This document shows, piece after piece, positions 1 to 9,781 of a stretch of DNA of 64,000 nt (the stretch's first letter is position 1; each line of letters opens with the position of its first letter). The notes beneath the pieces are model-generated. The model was not told the origin of the DNA and ran no database searches. It saw only the letters and a list, made by a program, of their open reading frames with translations. The position numbers and the translations under genes were made by a program. The stretch spans positions 828,498-892,497 of the forward strand of contig NC_018257.1 of assembly GCF_000227135.1 (NCBI RefSeq), written 5' to 3'. The stretch is from Leishmania donovani (Eukaryota; Euglenozoa; Kinetoplastea; Trypanosomatida; Trypanosomatidae).

Positions 1-1435
1 GCTTCTCGCGATTCTCTGAGAACAGTCCGTCCCTGTTCTCGCTCCACGTGAGCCCTGTTCTCGGGACGTTGGCGTTGAAGAGCTCCAGCGACGCCATGAG
101 GCCGGCTCTCACGCCGTCCTCTGTCGAGCCCGCCGTGTCGACTGCGACCGAGGAGCCAGCAAGACGGCCTTCGACGAGCCCTTTCAGTAGCAGGCTCTCC
201 ACTTCCTCGGTGACGGGGGTGTCAAGAGAGGAGAGTCGGTTGCGGCGCAGCAGTGGCCGCGCCATGACACACACATTTCCGTCACCGGCGCTGTAGCACG
301 CTGTGAGCACATGCGCCAGAATCGTGTCGCGAGCGGGTGATTGGTACGACTTCATGACAGGCGAATCCTTGAAGAGGATTAAGAAGCGCTGATCGTCGTC
401 CTCGCAACGCACGAGTGCAAAGATGGAGTGCAGAAAGTGCGCACTAATCGGGTTGTAGTTCACGGGGTCGCGCTCGACAATGGCGATCTGCGTGGTGCTC
501 AGCAACCGACGCACCGCGCCGTCGCGCTGTTTTGGGGAGTGCTTTAGGACGCTGAATTCTTCCACGGCCTCGAGCGAGTCACGGCGGATGCCGAGGCGTT
601 CGGAGTCGAACACGCTCTGCTGCAAGACGTTCATCTCACGATATCGCGGCAGCCCAATGTACTCCGTCGCGTTCCGGTAGATCGACTCGATCAGCAGCTT
701 CACATTAGCGACGTCGTAGAGGTGCATTTTCATCTCCGTCCCATACGCGATGACGATGCTGCCCGGTCGGTCTGCAATCGTGGTGATGCCCCGGATACTG
801 CAAAACAGATACTCGCCGACCTTCTCATACTCTGGCGGTGCGCTCGTCCCGTGCTTGGCGGCTGTCGGCGATGCCGACACTTGCGAGCTTGCAGAGGCGC
901 CACCGTCAGCAGGCGCGTTGGCACCCGTATTGTCTCCGATACGGCACAGTTGCTCAACGCCAGTGGCTGTCACTCGTAGAGTGCATGGTCGAAGCATCTC
1001 ATTGATGGTGTACTTCATTGCTCCATATACCTGCACCGCTAGTGAGGCACGGTAGTTGCAGTCGAACCACAGTCTGTACCGGTTCACATCCGTCAGAAGC
1101 TGCGCCCGCTCTGTGTCCGTTCCGCACGAGAAGCGTAGCTCCTCTGCCCTGCTGCCGTTGCTTTGGGTGATGAGCAGGAAGTGGCCATTGCCGACGCCCT
1201 CGGCAAGAATGCTGCGCACGCTCGAGGTATAGGGCCAGTAGTTCGTCAGTTTTGTCAGTGACCGCACGTCGCACGTGGCGATGCCCCGTGGACCTACGCA
1301 GAAGATTCGCGTGTACTTGCCTCTCCACGAATGCTTCGTCACGGTGTAGCACGAGGTGAACGATCGGTGATCGAGCGGCGCGCTGCTTGCAGCCGAAGAG
1401 CTAGACACGACGCTGCTGATCGTTGTCGACATCAT
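1..1435 (-). CDS. RME8: RME-8/DNAJC13 endosomal DnaJ protein, N-terminal part (cut by window edge)
   Basis: The open frame starts at an ATG-ATG pair and runs without a stop for 478 codons to the left edge, so only the N-terminus is present. The first 100 residues contain a stretch reading YTVTKHSWRGKYTRIFCVG, followed by ATCDVRSLTKLTNYWPY. This matches the conserved N-terminal PH-like region of RME-8/DNAJC13, a very large peripheral endosomal protein that recruits Hsc70 for clathrin uncoating and retromer-dependent sorting. A later segment, VPRTGLTWSE, also fits the family. The DnaJ domain itself should lie outside the window. The family normally exceeds 2,000 residues. It is the last gene of the minus-strand array here. 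The start could be either of the two adjacent ATGs. Assignment rests on recognised motifs, not an alignment. Confidence 0.85.
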   Translation of the reverse strand, partial: MMSTTISSVVSSSSAASSAPLDHRSFTSCYTVTKHSWRGKYTRIFCVGPRGIATCDVRSLTKLTNYWPYTSSVRSILAEGVGNGHFLLITQSNGSRAEELRFSCGTDTERAQLLTDVNRYRLWFDCNYRASLAVQVYGAMKYTINEMLRPCTLRVTATGVEQLCRIGDNTGANAPADGGASASSQVSASPTAAKHGTSAPPEYEKVGEYLFCSIRGITTIADRPGSIVIAYGTEMKMHLYDVANVKLLIESIYRNATEYIGLPRYREMNVLQQSVFDSERLGIRRDSLEAVEEFSVLKHSPKQRDGAVRRLLSTTQIAIVERDPVNYNPISAHFLHSIFALVRCEDDDQRFLILFKDSPVMKSYQSPARDTILAHVLTACYSAGDGNVCVMARPLLRRNRLSSLDTPVTEEVESLLLKGLVEGRLAGSSVAVDTAGSTEDGVRAGLMASLELFNANVPRTGLTWSENRDGLFSENREK

Positions 1436-3234
1436 TGGCGGAGAAGTTCGTTATATGTTTATCACAGAGCCCAAATATAGATATAGATAAGCAAGAGGAT
1501 CGTCGAAAAATAAAAAGAGAAGACGCACAGCACACACCGAAGTTGGTGGACAGACGGCCACGTCAGCGCCCCCACAGGATCCCCCCTCGGCAACAAAACA
1601 AAAAAAAAGACCGAGAGACACGAGAAACAAAAGAGGCGACTAAACAAAGGCGCTGGAAGCCGCGTCAGAACGGGGGACAGCACCGGCGTGAAATAAAGAC
1701 GGCTGGGACTGGCATGGACGCCCACGCTGAGCCATCGACAGTGGTGTGCCAGGAGCTGTGCCAGAGAGTGGGTGTGACGCCGTATAGCGCTGAGTGACCG
1801 CTGCCTTCCCAGTTTGGCCGAGCCACTCAGGGAGGGTCGCACACGGGCACGGTAAGAGAGCCAAGCAGCGGAAGACAGGATGAAGTGATGATCTTTGGCA
1901 GGAGAAGGAGGGTTGGGAGCGGAAGCGGAGGAGGTGCCACTCGATAATGATATGGTGTTGCCTGCTACCTAGCGTACGGTGGAGCCCTTGTTGTTGTTTC
2001 TGTTCGCGTGTATGCGTGGGTGTCGAAAGTGGGGCGGGGTTTAGGAGAGTGCATGAGACGCGAGCGGTGGCGATGAACCAAAGAAAATGGATGCGAAGGC
2101 TGTGGAAGGAAGAAAGAGGTGTTCCAGCGAGGTAATGCTTCACGCGGGGTGATGCACGGAGGTCGGAGTTGTCGAAAACGCCGTTGCATCACCATGCCCG
2201 CAACCTTGATGCATGCTTCACGTGAACACGCATGCGGGCGTGCAAACATGCACATCTCAGCGCCGACTGTGGTCTCCGACAGGCATGACAGTGATAGGTT
2301 TTCCTCCTGTGAGGGTGGTGGTTTGTGATGGGTGGGTGACGGTTACGCCTAAAACGCGCACTCCCGTCATCTCACAGGAAGCACGCAGGCGCAGTGCAAG
2401 GGAGTGTCAGCTGGACGTGGCGAAGAAATTCGCTGTGGCAAAGATACACGAGAATGTGGCGAACAGCAGGCGGAGTGATTCTTCTGTCAACGTGTCCAAT
2501 ACCATCACAAGTAAATCAGCAAGCACACGCATACCACGGCCACAGCTGTCCACCTACCCTTGTAGGAATGCAGCTGAATCCTGGTCGTCTAGGACGATCT
2601 GTCCTGCCGTTGCGTCCGGTCAAGCGTGTGGCGGGATGTGCTTGACCATCCGCATCACTCCTGCACCATACGTGCTGCCCGATCGGCGCCACACGGAGAC
2701 ATGGGTGGGCTGCACACCTTGGATCCCCAGGCGGGCCCGCGTCCAGGGACGTGCTCCAGCGCGGAGGCGATGGCGTCTGTCGTGCAGCTAGCAGGAGGTG
2801 GCCTAGGCGCATGCCGGGCGAGATCAAAGAGGAAGTTGATCAGCCTCAGGTCATGACCCTCTGCACACCCGGTCTGTATGCCATGCCTCGCCCTGACGCA
2901 CGAGGTCAGTGGGAAGAGGAAGCACGAAGCAAAAAAAAAAAAGAAAGCACCGACACGGACAACTCGCTACATGTCTTGGGACGTCCAGTCACGAGAGCAT
3001 GCGCAGAGCAGTGCATGAGCATTGGCAAGAATGAGCATGTAGGCGTGCTTTCTGCTTGAAGCCAGACCATATGCACGGATAGACGCACATGCGCTTGCAA
3101 ACGAGTACAAGGCAACGATAAGAGGAACACGGCCTTTGCTTTTTTTTGTTCGTGTGTGTGTGTGCACGCGCGTGTGTGTGAATACCACCAAGCGGATCAC
3201 CCCGCTTGCCGTCCTTCCGGACTCCTTTTACCGC
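1436..3234. other. Intergenic spacer between the DUF155 and RME-8 genes
   Basis: This 1.8-kb spacer should hold the 3'UTR of the DUF155 gene and the 5' leader of RME-8. It contains a SIDER-like repeat (about 2480-2945), a short A-run at 2932, and GT-rich simple sequence near 3156-3180. The open frames in it are short, overlapping and low-complexity, and I see no convincing gene. Confidence 0.6.
2480..2945 (+). repeat. SIDER-like degenerate retroposon, copy A
   Basis: This stretch aligns by eye with 53925-54360. Shared blocks occur in the same order: CAACGTGTCCA, GAATCCTGxxCGTCTAGG, GGCGCCAxACGG, CTCTGTCG-type sequence, and GCATGCCGGxxGAG followed by AGGAAGTTG and CAGGTCA. It ends in an A-rich tail of twelve As at about 2932, as expected of a non-LTR retroposon. 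No open frame is preserved. By size and degeneracy it resembles the short interspersed degenerate retroposons (SIDER) found in Leishmania 3'UTRs. That family name is an inference. The A-tail orientation is opposite to gene transcription. Confidence 0.5.
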
Positions 3235-5175
3235 CTAAAAGTACATCTTGGCGACCAATCGGGACGTCATAAAGATCACATCCAGAATAAGAAGAACGAT
3301 GAGAAAGACGTCGGATCCCAGCATGAAGAGGCGATACCGCCGGCCTTTGATATGGCTGAGCTGCTCAAGGAGCGTGTCACTGCGCGAGTTAAACCACGAC
3401 AGCCGCGACTCCGTCGTGTTCTGCTGCTCGGCCAGGTCATAGTACCCCTGCAGCCACGGCGCCTCCCACAGCACATCCGGGATGTCATGAGCCGACTGGA
3501 TCGCGAGTTGGGCCACGGCAATCTCGCCCTCGAGTCTGGCAATGCGCCGCTTCGTGGAGTAGTAGTCGAGCAGGCCGGTAAACTCGGCTGGGGTGGACAG
3601 GATATGGCGGTGTGACCACTTCGTTACGTATTCGAAGTAGTCCACCCCAGCCGAGCGGCCCAGTGAGTGGGAAAAGGTAAGCATAACCAGACTGCGCGCC
3701 GGCTCGCTGGCCGGCACAAGATAGTGGTCAAAGCAAAGTACCTTGGCAAGTCGATCAAGGGCTGGTTCGACCGCCAACGGCTGAAACCCCAGTGTTGAGG
3801 GCGTCTGAACGACCTCGCACTGCTCATCCAACTCATACGAGCACCAGATAGGGAAGAGGGCATCGATTTCAGCTTGCGGGTAGCGGTGTACGACTCCCTC
3901 GAGCAGATGATTTGAGGCGGATAAGAAGTCGTCGTCCACCATCCAGTGGTTTTTACGGTCCATGCCCCACCACACAACGGCGCCGTTCGAAAAGAGGAAC
4001 AGGTCGAAGCAGTTCTCACTGGACACATGCAGCACAGCGTGCGCAATCTCCGTCTTGTAACCGCGGCGGTGATAGACGGTTTCCAGCGCATCCAGGTCTA
4101 GACGCTCTGCGATGCAGCTGTAGCTGACGCTGCCGATGTGTGCCGCAAGAGCTTCTGCAGAGGGGAGGGACGGCTTGCCGGTTCGCCGATCCGCTGCCGA
4201 CTGCGATCGGTGCGCGGCATCTCGGCCGGTGCGGCGCCCGTGTCGCTGGCGTGAGGACAGCGATGACGAGTGCGGCGTCGACCGGCGGACCTCCCGCGCG
4301 AGGGCGTTTGTGCGGATGGAAAAGAGTCGCCGTAGGCGCACGCGGTCGTCCACGGGGGACACGACGAAGATGGACTGATACGACTGCAGGTATTCTTTCA
4401 GCGGCCCGTACGTGGCGGCGTACTGTGCGTTCCAGTTCATCTCCTGTTCCATCTCTGCGAGTGTTATGCTAGCGGTGGTGTTCGTAATGACCAGGTCAAG
4501 CAACCTCGTGCGCGGGTCAGCAGGCATCTCCGTCTCCTGCATGCGCGGCCGCAACAGAAGTGGGGAGGTGTCTGTCAGAGGCCGTGGCGCCAGAGGCGGC
4601 GCACCAGTCGCAGCCGCAGAGCGCGGCGCTGGGGAAGGGGCCGACGTGGACGGAGTCACGCTAATGCTGTCGTCTTCGATGTGCTGCGAGCCGCCGTCGC
4701 CACTTATCATGTCCTCTGCCTGCATATCAGCAGTCTGCAAAATGCGGCTTTCGAGGAAGCGGCGGCTCTGGGGCCAGGTCGACACCAGAAGTTCCTCCAC
4801 CACGCCCCCTGCCTCTACCGTGTCGGTGCCAAGTCCCGACATCATATCCATTGCACTCTCACGGGTGGGGCTCTCTGCTCTTGCGAGGTAGGGCCCTGCA
4901 TTTTTATCATCTGGCAGGAGGACGCTGTGACACTCATCCAGGGCCAAGTTCTCGCGCGAGTGACGGCGACGGCCAGAGGCGCGAGGCGCTGTAATAGAGG
5001 AGGAGTTATCGTAGTCGCCGCCGCGATACCTGCTCCGCACGCGTCTTCCTGACAGTCTGCGAGGGCGAACCGCGATCTCCTCTTCCGCTATGGAAGAGGT
5101 GGAGGTGGAAGAGAATGGCGTGCGTGCTCGATAACCAGAGTGAGTGCTGTCACGACCTTCTGAAAATGGGTCCAT
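3235..5175 (-). CDS. DUF155 (RMD1/RMND1/Sif2-like) tail-anchored membrane protein
   Basis: The protein has 646 residues. The first 330 are Ser/Arg/Pro-rich and look disordered. The DUF155 core follows at about residues 345-600: the segment CFDLFLFSNGAVVWWGM lies near 388, and DIPDVLWEAPWLQ near 563 is the conserved acidic/aromatic block of the C-terminal helical region. A hydrophobic segment close to the C-terminus (about 616-636) predicts a tail anchor, as in yeast RMD8 and Sif2-type members. Family members are mitochondrial (RMND1, needed for mitochondrial translation) or endomembrane proteins with unclear roles. The long disordered N-terminus argues for the Sif2/RMD8-like kind, but location is not proven. 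The next upstream in-frame initiator is only a GTG at 5187, so the ATG at 5175 was chosen. Confidence 0.85.
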   Translation of the reverse strand: MDPFSEGRDSTHSGYRARTPFSSTSTSSIAEEEIAVRPRRLSGRRVRSRYRGGDYDNSSSITAPRASGRRRHSRENLALDECHSVLLPDDKNAGPYLARAESPTRESAMDMMSGLGTDTVEAGGVVEELLVSTWPQSRRFLESRILQTADMQAEDMISGDGGSQHIEDDSISVTPSTSAPSPAPRSAAATGAPPLAPRPLTDTSPLLLRPRMQETEMPADPRTRLLDLVITNTTASITLAEMEQEMNWNAQYAATYGPLKEYLQSYQSIFVVSPVDDRVRLRRLFSIRTNALAREVRRSTPHSSSLSSRQRHGRRTGRDAAHRSQSAADRRTGKPSLPSAEALAAHIGSVSYSCIAERLDLDALETVYHRRGYKTEIAHAVLHVSSENCFDLFLFSNGAVVWWGMDRKNHWMVDDDFLSASNHLLEGVVHRYPQAEIDALFPIWCSYELDEQCEVVQTPSTLGFQPLAVEPALDRLAKVLCFDHYLVPASEPARSLVMLTFSHSLGRSAGVDYFEYVTKWSHRHILSTPAEFTGLLDYYSTKRRIARLEGEIAVAQLAIQSAHDIPDVLWEAPWLQGYYDLAEQQNTTESRLSWFNSRSDTLLEQLSHIKGRRYRLFMLGSDVFLIVLLILDVIFMTSRLVAKMYF

Positions 5176-6508
5176 TCGATTCTGCACGCAACAAGTAAGA
5201 CGAATGAAGCAAAAAAAAATGGTTACGCAGGGAACGGAGTGTGGTTCCGCTTAATGGCACGGCGACTTCTCAAACTTGCAGGCTTTGTGTGTGCGTCCGT
5301 GTTTTGGCCGTTTCATGTGGAAAACAGCGGAAGGGGGTGACACCCACACACCGAAAGGAAGGGAGGAGGAGGAATAAGGCAAGCAAGGCACGGCTAGTAA
5401 CGGCTACACAGCGATCCTGCGGTCGGCGCAGCCATTTCACGGATCTGATGTGGATGCGTCATCGCGCATGCGTAGCTGCCCAGTACACGCAAGTCTGATA
5501 CCCATACCGTGTGATGCATCGCACGCACATCGCCTACATCTCTTTTTGTGAGGATAAAGTCGAGGCCCGGACGACACAGCGGCAGGCGATTCTGTGGCGG
5601 CACTGGCTCGTAGCGTTCCTTAAAGCGTATTCTTCGTTCATTCGCGGGGTTGGGGGTGGGGCTCACACAGGTACTGTCTCTGTGCAAGACCGGGCGACAC
5701 CTCCACTGTGGCGTGCATACCGAGCGCCCGTGTTTCCCGCGGTCTGTTATCGAAGCCACGAGACTGAGGTAGTTCAGTGCGCGTGAATGGGGGCCCTGGC
5801 GCCTCTCACAACCGTCTCGGGAGACGAGCGACTGCTTCTTGAGTGGGTATCAGCACGAGGAACATGGGCAGCAATCAGTGTCGCAGCGCCCACCAACATC
5901 AAGCGCGTCCCCTTCGGTACCAATGCACAGCACCACGAAGACTGAAGTCAGGGTACGCCTAGAATGTCTCGCATGTAGGGAGAGACGTGGCTCATTCGCG
6001 GTGTCCTCTCTGCTTGGCGAACAGGAGAGGAAACGCATCGCTGGGGGGGGGGGCACAGGCGCGCATGCGCGCCAGAAAAAAGGGCAAGCAACGACAAGAG
6101 CAACACACGAAGACCTGCACACGCACAGACAAAGCCAAAATGGCACACATTGAAGGAAAACACGAAAAGGAGGGCAACGCGAGCGTGCGCGCACGCGCGA
6201 GAGAAACACACCCGAAATGAAAAACACACGAAGAAACGTAAAACAGAAAAAGGAAGTTAGTCATCACACCCGCCGAAAAGCGGCCGGCGCGGCACAGGCG
6301 CGGGGGCGCACGGAAGGGGGTTTTGTGCGCTGACCCTCCTCCCTTCCCCATAGCACCGGGCGTACTCATGCCGAGTAGGTGAAAGGCAAGCCCCCTATGA
6401 TGCCCTTCGTATACAGAGGGAACGAAGAGAAAAAAAACTAGAGAAGAGGTTCCTGGAGCTGGCGCGGTGTTGTGCGCTCGGCTTCTCTGCCTTGACTTTG
6501 ACACCCCC
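5176..6508. other. Intergenic spacer between the MMADHC and DUF155 genes
   Basis: This 1.3-kb spacer should contain the 3'UTR of MMADHC and the leader of the DUF155 gene. It holds a poly-G run near 6043 and purine-rich tracts. No credible coding frame or repeat family is visible. Confidence 0.6.
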
Positions 6509-7264
6509 TCACGCCGCGAAGCTTCGGATCGTCTCGCGCAGCGCCTCTTCGGCGTCTCGTGGCAAGACAAGAACGCCGGCCGCCGGGTACACATTGAGGC
6601 CAAATCGCGGATGCTCAATCATGCGGCAACCCCCACCAGGACCAGCAATGAGAACGCTGTTGAACGAGAAAAATTGCAGAATCGCGTCGGCGTCGCAGAA
6701 GATCGTGGCGCCGCGCTCTGTGCAGAGAGGCAGCCCCGTCGCCGGGTCGGGCCAGTCCATGAAAAAACGTGAAGACGATTTGTTTGCGCTGCCAAGACGC
6801 TTCTCCAAACGCGCCTGCGCGGCGGCCATGAAGCTGAAAAAGCGCTCGCGGCTGCGATCCTTCCACTCCACTGAGGCGGGGGAGTACTGGATGAGCGCCG
6901 AGAATCCGTCTTCCTCCTTCTTCAACGGCGAGCACACCGATGACGGCGCTGCCGACGTCTCTAAAGTTGCCGCGCCATCATCCTCGCTTGTCAGTTTTTG
7001 CAACTCACCACTGTCCAAGCGAGCGGGCTCCCCGCCAGGCACAAAGTCGGATGACTGAAAGGTGTAGAGGAGATAGTAATTCGCCTCCGATGACTCCCCG
7101 TCTGCCTGCGCTGCTTGAATGAACCGCACGCGCCGCTCTGCCTCTGGAAAGACAGTCACTAGGCTCTCCTTTGCGTAAAACTTTGGACACCGCAGCAGGA
7201 CTGCCTCCATATCTGCAAAGTCCGACAACCGGATCGTATCCACCAGCAGGCAACGCCGACGCAT
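6509..7264 (-). CDS. MMADHC: Cobalamin trafficking protein CblD (MMADHC homologue)
   Basis: The protein has 251 residues. Its C-terminal third matches the conserved domain of MMADHC. DWPDPATGLPLCTERGAT corresponds to the FIDP-SSGL block of the human protein, and FFSFNSVLIAGPGGGCRMIEH to the FSVDDLG-CCKVIRH block. In animals CblD partners CblC and passes cobalamin to methionine synthase in the cytosol and methylmalonyl-CoA mutase in mitochondria. Leishmania is thought to have both enzymes, so the role is plausible. The protein is slightly shorter than the human one (about 296) and lacks an obvious long mitochondrial leader. One of the two adjacent cysteines of the human protein is replaced by glycine (around residue 210) and one is retained. 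The ATG at 7264 opens the frame. Assignment is by motif recognition. Confidence 0.8.
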   Translation of the reverse strand: MRRRCLLVDTIRLSDFADMEAVLLRCPKFYAKESLVTVFPEAERRVRFIQAAQADGESSEANYYLLYTFQSSDFVPGGEPARLDSGELQKLTSEDDGAATLETSAAPSSVCSPLKKEEDGFSALIQYSPASVEWKDRSRERFFSFMAAAQARLEKRLGSANKSSSRFFMDWPDPATGLPLCTERGATIFCDADAILQFFSFNSVLIAGPGGGCRMIEHPRFGLNVYPAAGVLVLPRDAEEALRETIRSFAA

Positions 7265-9208
7265 GGTACCTGTAGGGTCCGTGATACAGAAGAGAGAAAA
7301 GACCGCGAGAGCGGCACGCGAAGAGAGAGACGTCGGCAGACCAGGTGAGAGGCTGAGGGTGGTCGTGGAAAGCGTCTGCTTGCAGCCAAAGAAAGAGACG
7401 GGCAGTGTTGAAGGCCGCCGAGTCGGCCTCCACCTTAAGCGCTAAAGAGCAAACAGCAACAGAGAGGATACGGATTTCACGTTGACTGTCCGGGAAAGGC
7501 AGAGGCAGACACAGAGAGAGAGAGAGCGATACGCAGACGGTGGGAGTGGGTGAGGAGCAGTAGTTCTATGAGAACAACTAAACAACACGAAAATATGGCG
7601 CGGGCTGTCGACTGATGGGGAAGAGAGACTAACGAAAACAAAAAAGGAAGAAGAGGAAGCCACAAAAACGACAGGCGGCCCACCGGCGGTGACGTCAAAA
7701 ATCAAGCAAAAGGCGACAGTGGTGGGTGAGGACGCCTGACAACGAGCGCCAGGGACGCGACGCGAACAGGCAGCCGGCAACAAGGGAGTTAAAACACAGA
7801 GAGAACGAACGACAAGCAGAGGAGGAGGCGGGGAGAACGAGGGAGCACCACCACTACCGCAGAAGCAATGAGAAAGGAAAGACGCGTGGATGTCGCCACG
7901 AGCAGAGAAGACCTACACGCGCACACAGAGGCAAGCAAATACGCGGAGAGCAATGAGAGCGTTAAGCCAGCGGGACTAGAAGCGGTGATAGTCAGAATGG
8001 TGTTAGCTTGCTTGTGTGAGTGTGTGTGGAGACAGAGGGAATGACGGAGGAGCCCTAAACTCGTCTCTCCTCGTGAGACACCCGCACCGCGAGATGAAGT
8101 GGACAAGAGAGAGAATCACGAATAAAGCAAGGAAAAAAAAGAAAACACAAGGATATATAAAAGCGGCGGGTCGGCCACCAGGTGACGCGCACACGCACAC
8201 GCGCTGGAGAGATCAGTTTTTTGTGTGTGTGTGTGTGCAGGGCAGAGATGGGCGTTGGCGAGGGATGCAGCAGCAGCAGAAGCAGGATAGAGAGAGACAG
8301 GTAAAAAAAAACGAGAACAGAACCGGACGCAGTGATAGATTACCACACACCAACTCTTGCTCTGCTGTCGTTTTTCGTTTTGTGCGTCCTTTTTCGCCTC
8401 CGGAGTGCTTGCAATGACGTATCTGTGTGTGAGAGAGCGACTTTATGTTTCGCGCAGGCGTCCGAGTTGGATTACGTGCACGTGTTCGCGTAGAGGCGGA
8501 GAAAAAAAAAACAACGCCAGCGGAAGGAAAACGCGCGGAGGCCACGGCTTCCACGAGATAGGAAGCGCTGTGCAAAGAGATCATTAACCACCGCGATTGC
8601 GCTGCACCGGAGCGACTTTCGGGAGAGCGTGTATGCACGTATGTGTCGGTGTCGCGTGCAGAAAAGGGTGAGAAAGAGCGAGCGTCACGTGGGGCGTCGG
8701 CAACCCTCACGTGATGAGGAGGGTAGGGGCTCGGGTGAGGGAGAGGCTACGAATACCTTTGCGGCTTTGCACATATAGATAGAGATGCGTGTGCGCGGTA
8801 GATGTACGCGGCCAAGGTAAGCGTGGAGGAGGGGGTTAGGAGGGATGGCGGGATCAAGAGTCGAGAGACGAGCTGACGTCATCGTGAAAGGAGAAGACGA
8901 AGAGGTATCAGAGAGAGAGAGAGGCAGTGTCGATACAGAGGTCCAGTTCCATCATAGGAGAAACGTTCGAGTGGGGTGAGTGGTGACCAGCGGGTTGGGG
9001 GATGGGTCACACCTGCACATGGGCCCAAGAACCAAGGGAGATCATGCGGCGCTGTTCTGTGGCCCCACAAGCGTCGCATGCTGTCTGTCTCCATAGCGTG
9101 AGAAGGCAGGGATTCAAGCAGGTAGCGCCCCTATCCGCCGTGTGTGTGTGTGTGTGTCTGTGTGCGTTTTCCTTCTCATCTGCTGCAGCACTTCATATCT
9201 CTCACTGG

Positions 9209-9418
9209 TCAGTGGCAGCCGCTGCAGGAGTGCGCAATCAGCCGGGCGATGGAGGGGAACAGGCGGCCTACAACAGGAACAAGGACAAGGTAAAACCAAA
9301 GATCCCAGGCACTGCGCAACCATAAAAGCAAACAGGTCCGGGCGGCCATCATGAGCAGCAGGCCGGCGAAGAAAAGGGAGAAGAGAGCCTGCAAAGCGCA
9401 TTCAACGATCCCACGCAT
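9209..9418 (-). CDS. Possible small hydrophobic protein (69 aa), doubtful
   Basis: The frame from the ATG at 9418 encodes 69 residues with two hydrophobic stretches, at about residues 8-30 (ALFSLFFAGLLLMMAARTCL) and 36-52 (WDLWFYLVLVPVVGRLF). That is the pattern of a small two-pass membrane protein. It lies on the transcribed strand within an unusually long spacer. I do not recognise a family. Random frames of this size are common in GC-rich Leishmania spacers, so without conservation in related species it may be noise. Confidence 0.15.
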   Translation of the reverse strand: MRGIVECALQALFSLFFAGLLLMMAARTCLLLWLRSAWDLWFYLVLVPVVGRLFPSIARLIAHSCSGCH

Positions 9419-9744
9419 GCAGTCCAATTGACATCGCCACGACAACCACCACAGCACCACCAGCGTAAAGAAACATACGCACTGCCTCCTGGCGCACGTC
9501 TGTGACTGCGTAAGCAATCGCGTCTACACGCGCGAAGACAACGCGGTGCAGCATAGCAGCGTGCACTCTAAGGAAGAAAACGAAACAGATGACGTGAAAG
9601 AAGGCTTGCAGTCCGCAAGAGATGAAGGGCCTACGATCGAATTCCGACTAGGCGACGAGAGATGAAAACGGTATAGCAGCTCTAGTGTAGACCTATGCCA
9701 TCTTGTGTTTCCCATTCATCGTCGCCTTCATCGGGCAGCAAACC

Positions 9745-9767
9745 CGCCACCCACCCACCCACCCACC
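9745..9767. repeat. CCCA tetranucleotide run
   Basis: About five CCCA units lie immediately 3' of the mitochondrial-carrier stop codon, in its presumed 3'UTR. It is simple sequence only. Confidence 0.85.
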
Positions 9768-9781
9768 CTCTTCCCTGCGGC

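Larger units (their letters stand above)
7265..9781. other. Long spacer between the carrier and MMADHC genes
   Basis: This 2.5-kb spacer is full of purine-rich, A-rich and GT/CA simple sequence, for example near 8221-8238 and 9139-9157, with a CCCA tetranucleotide run at 9745-9767. The only frame with any protein-like character is a small hydrophobic ORF at 9209-9418, listed separately. Otherwise no gene is visible. Confidence 0.55.
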
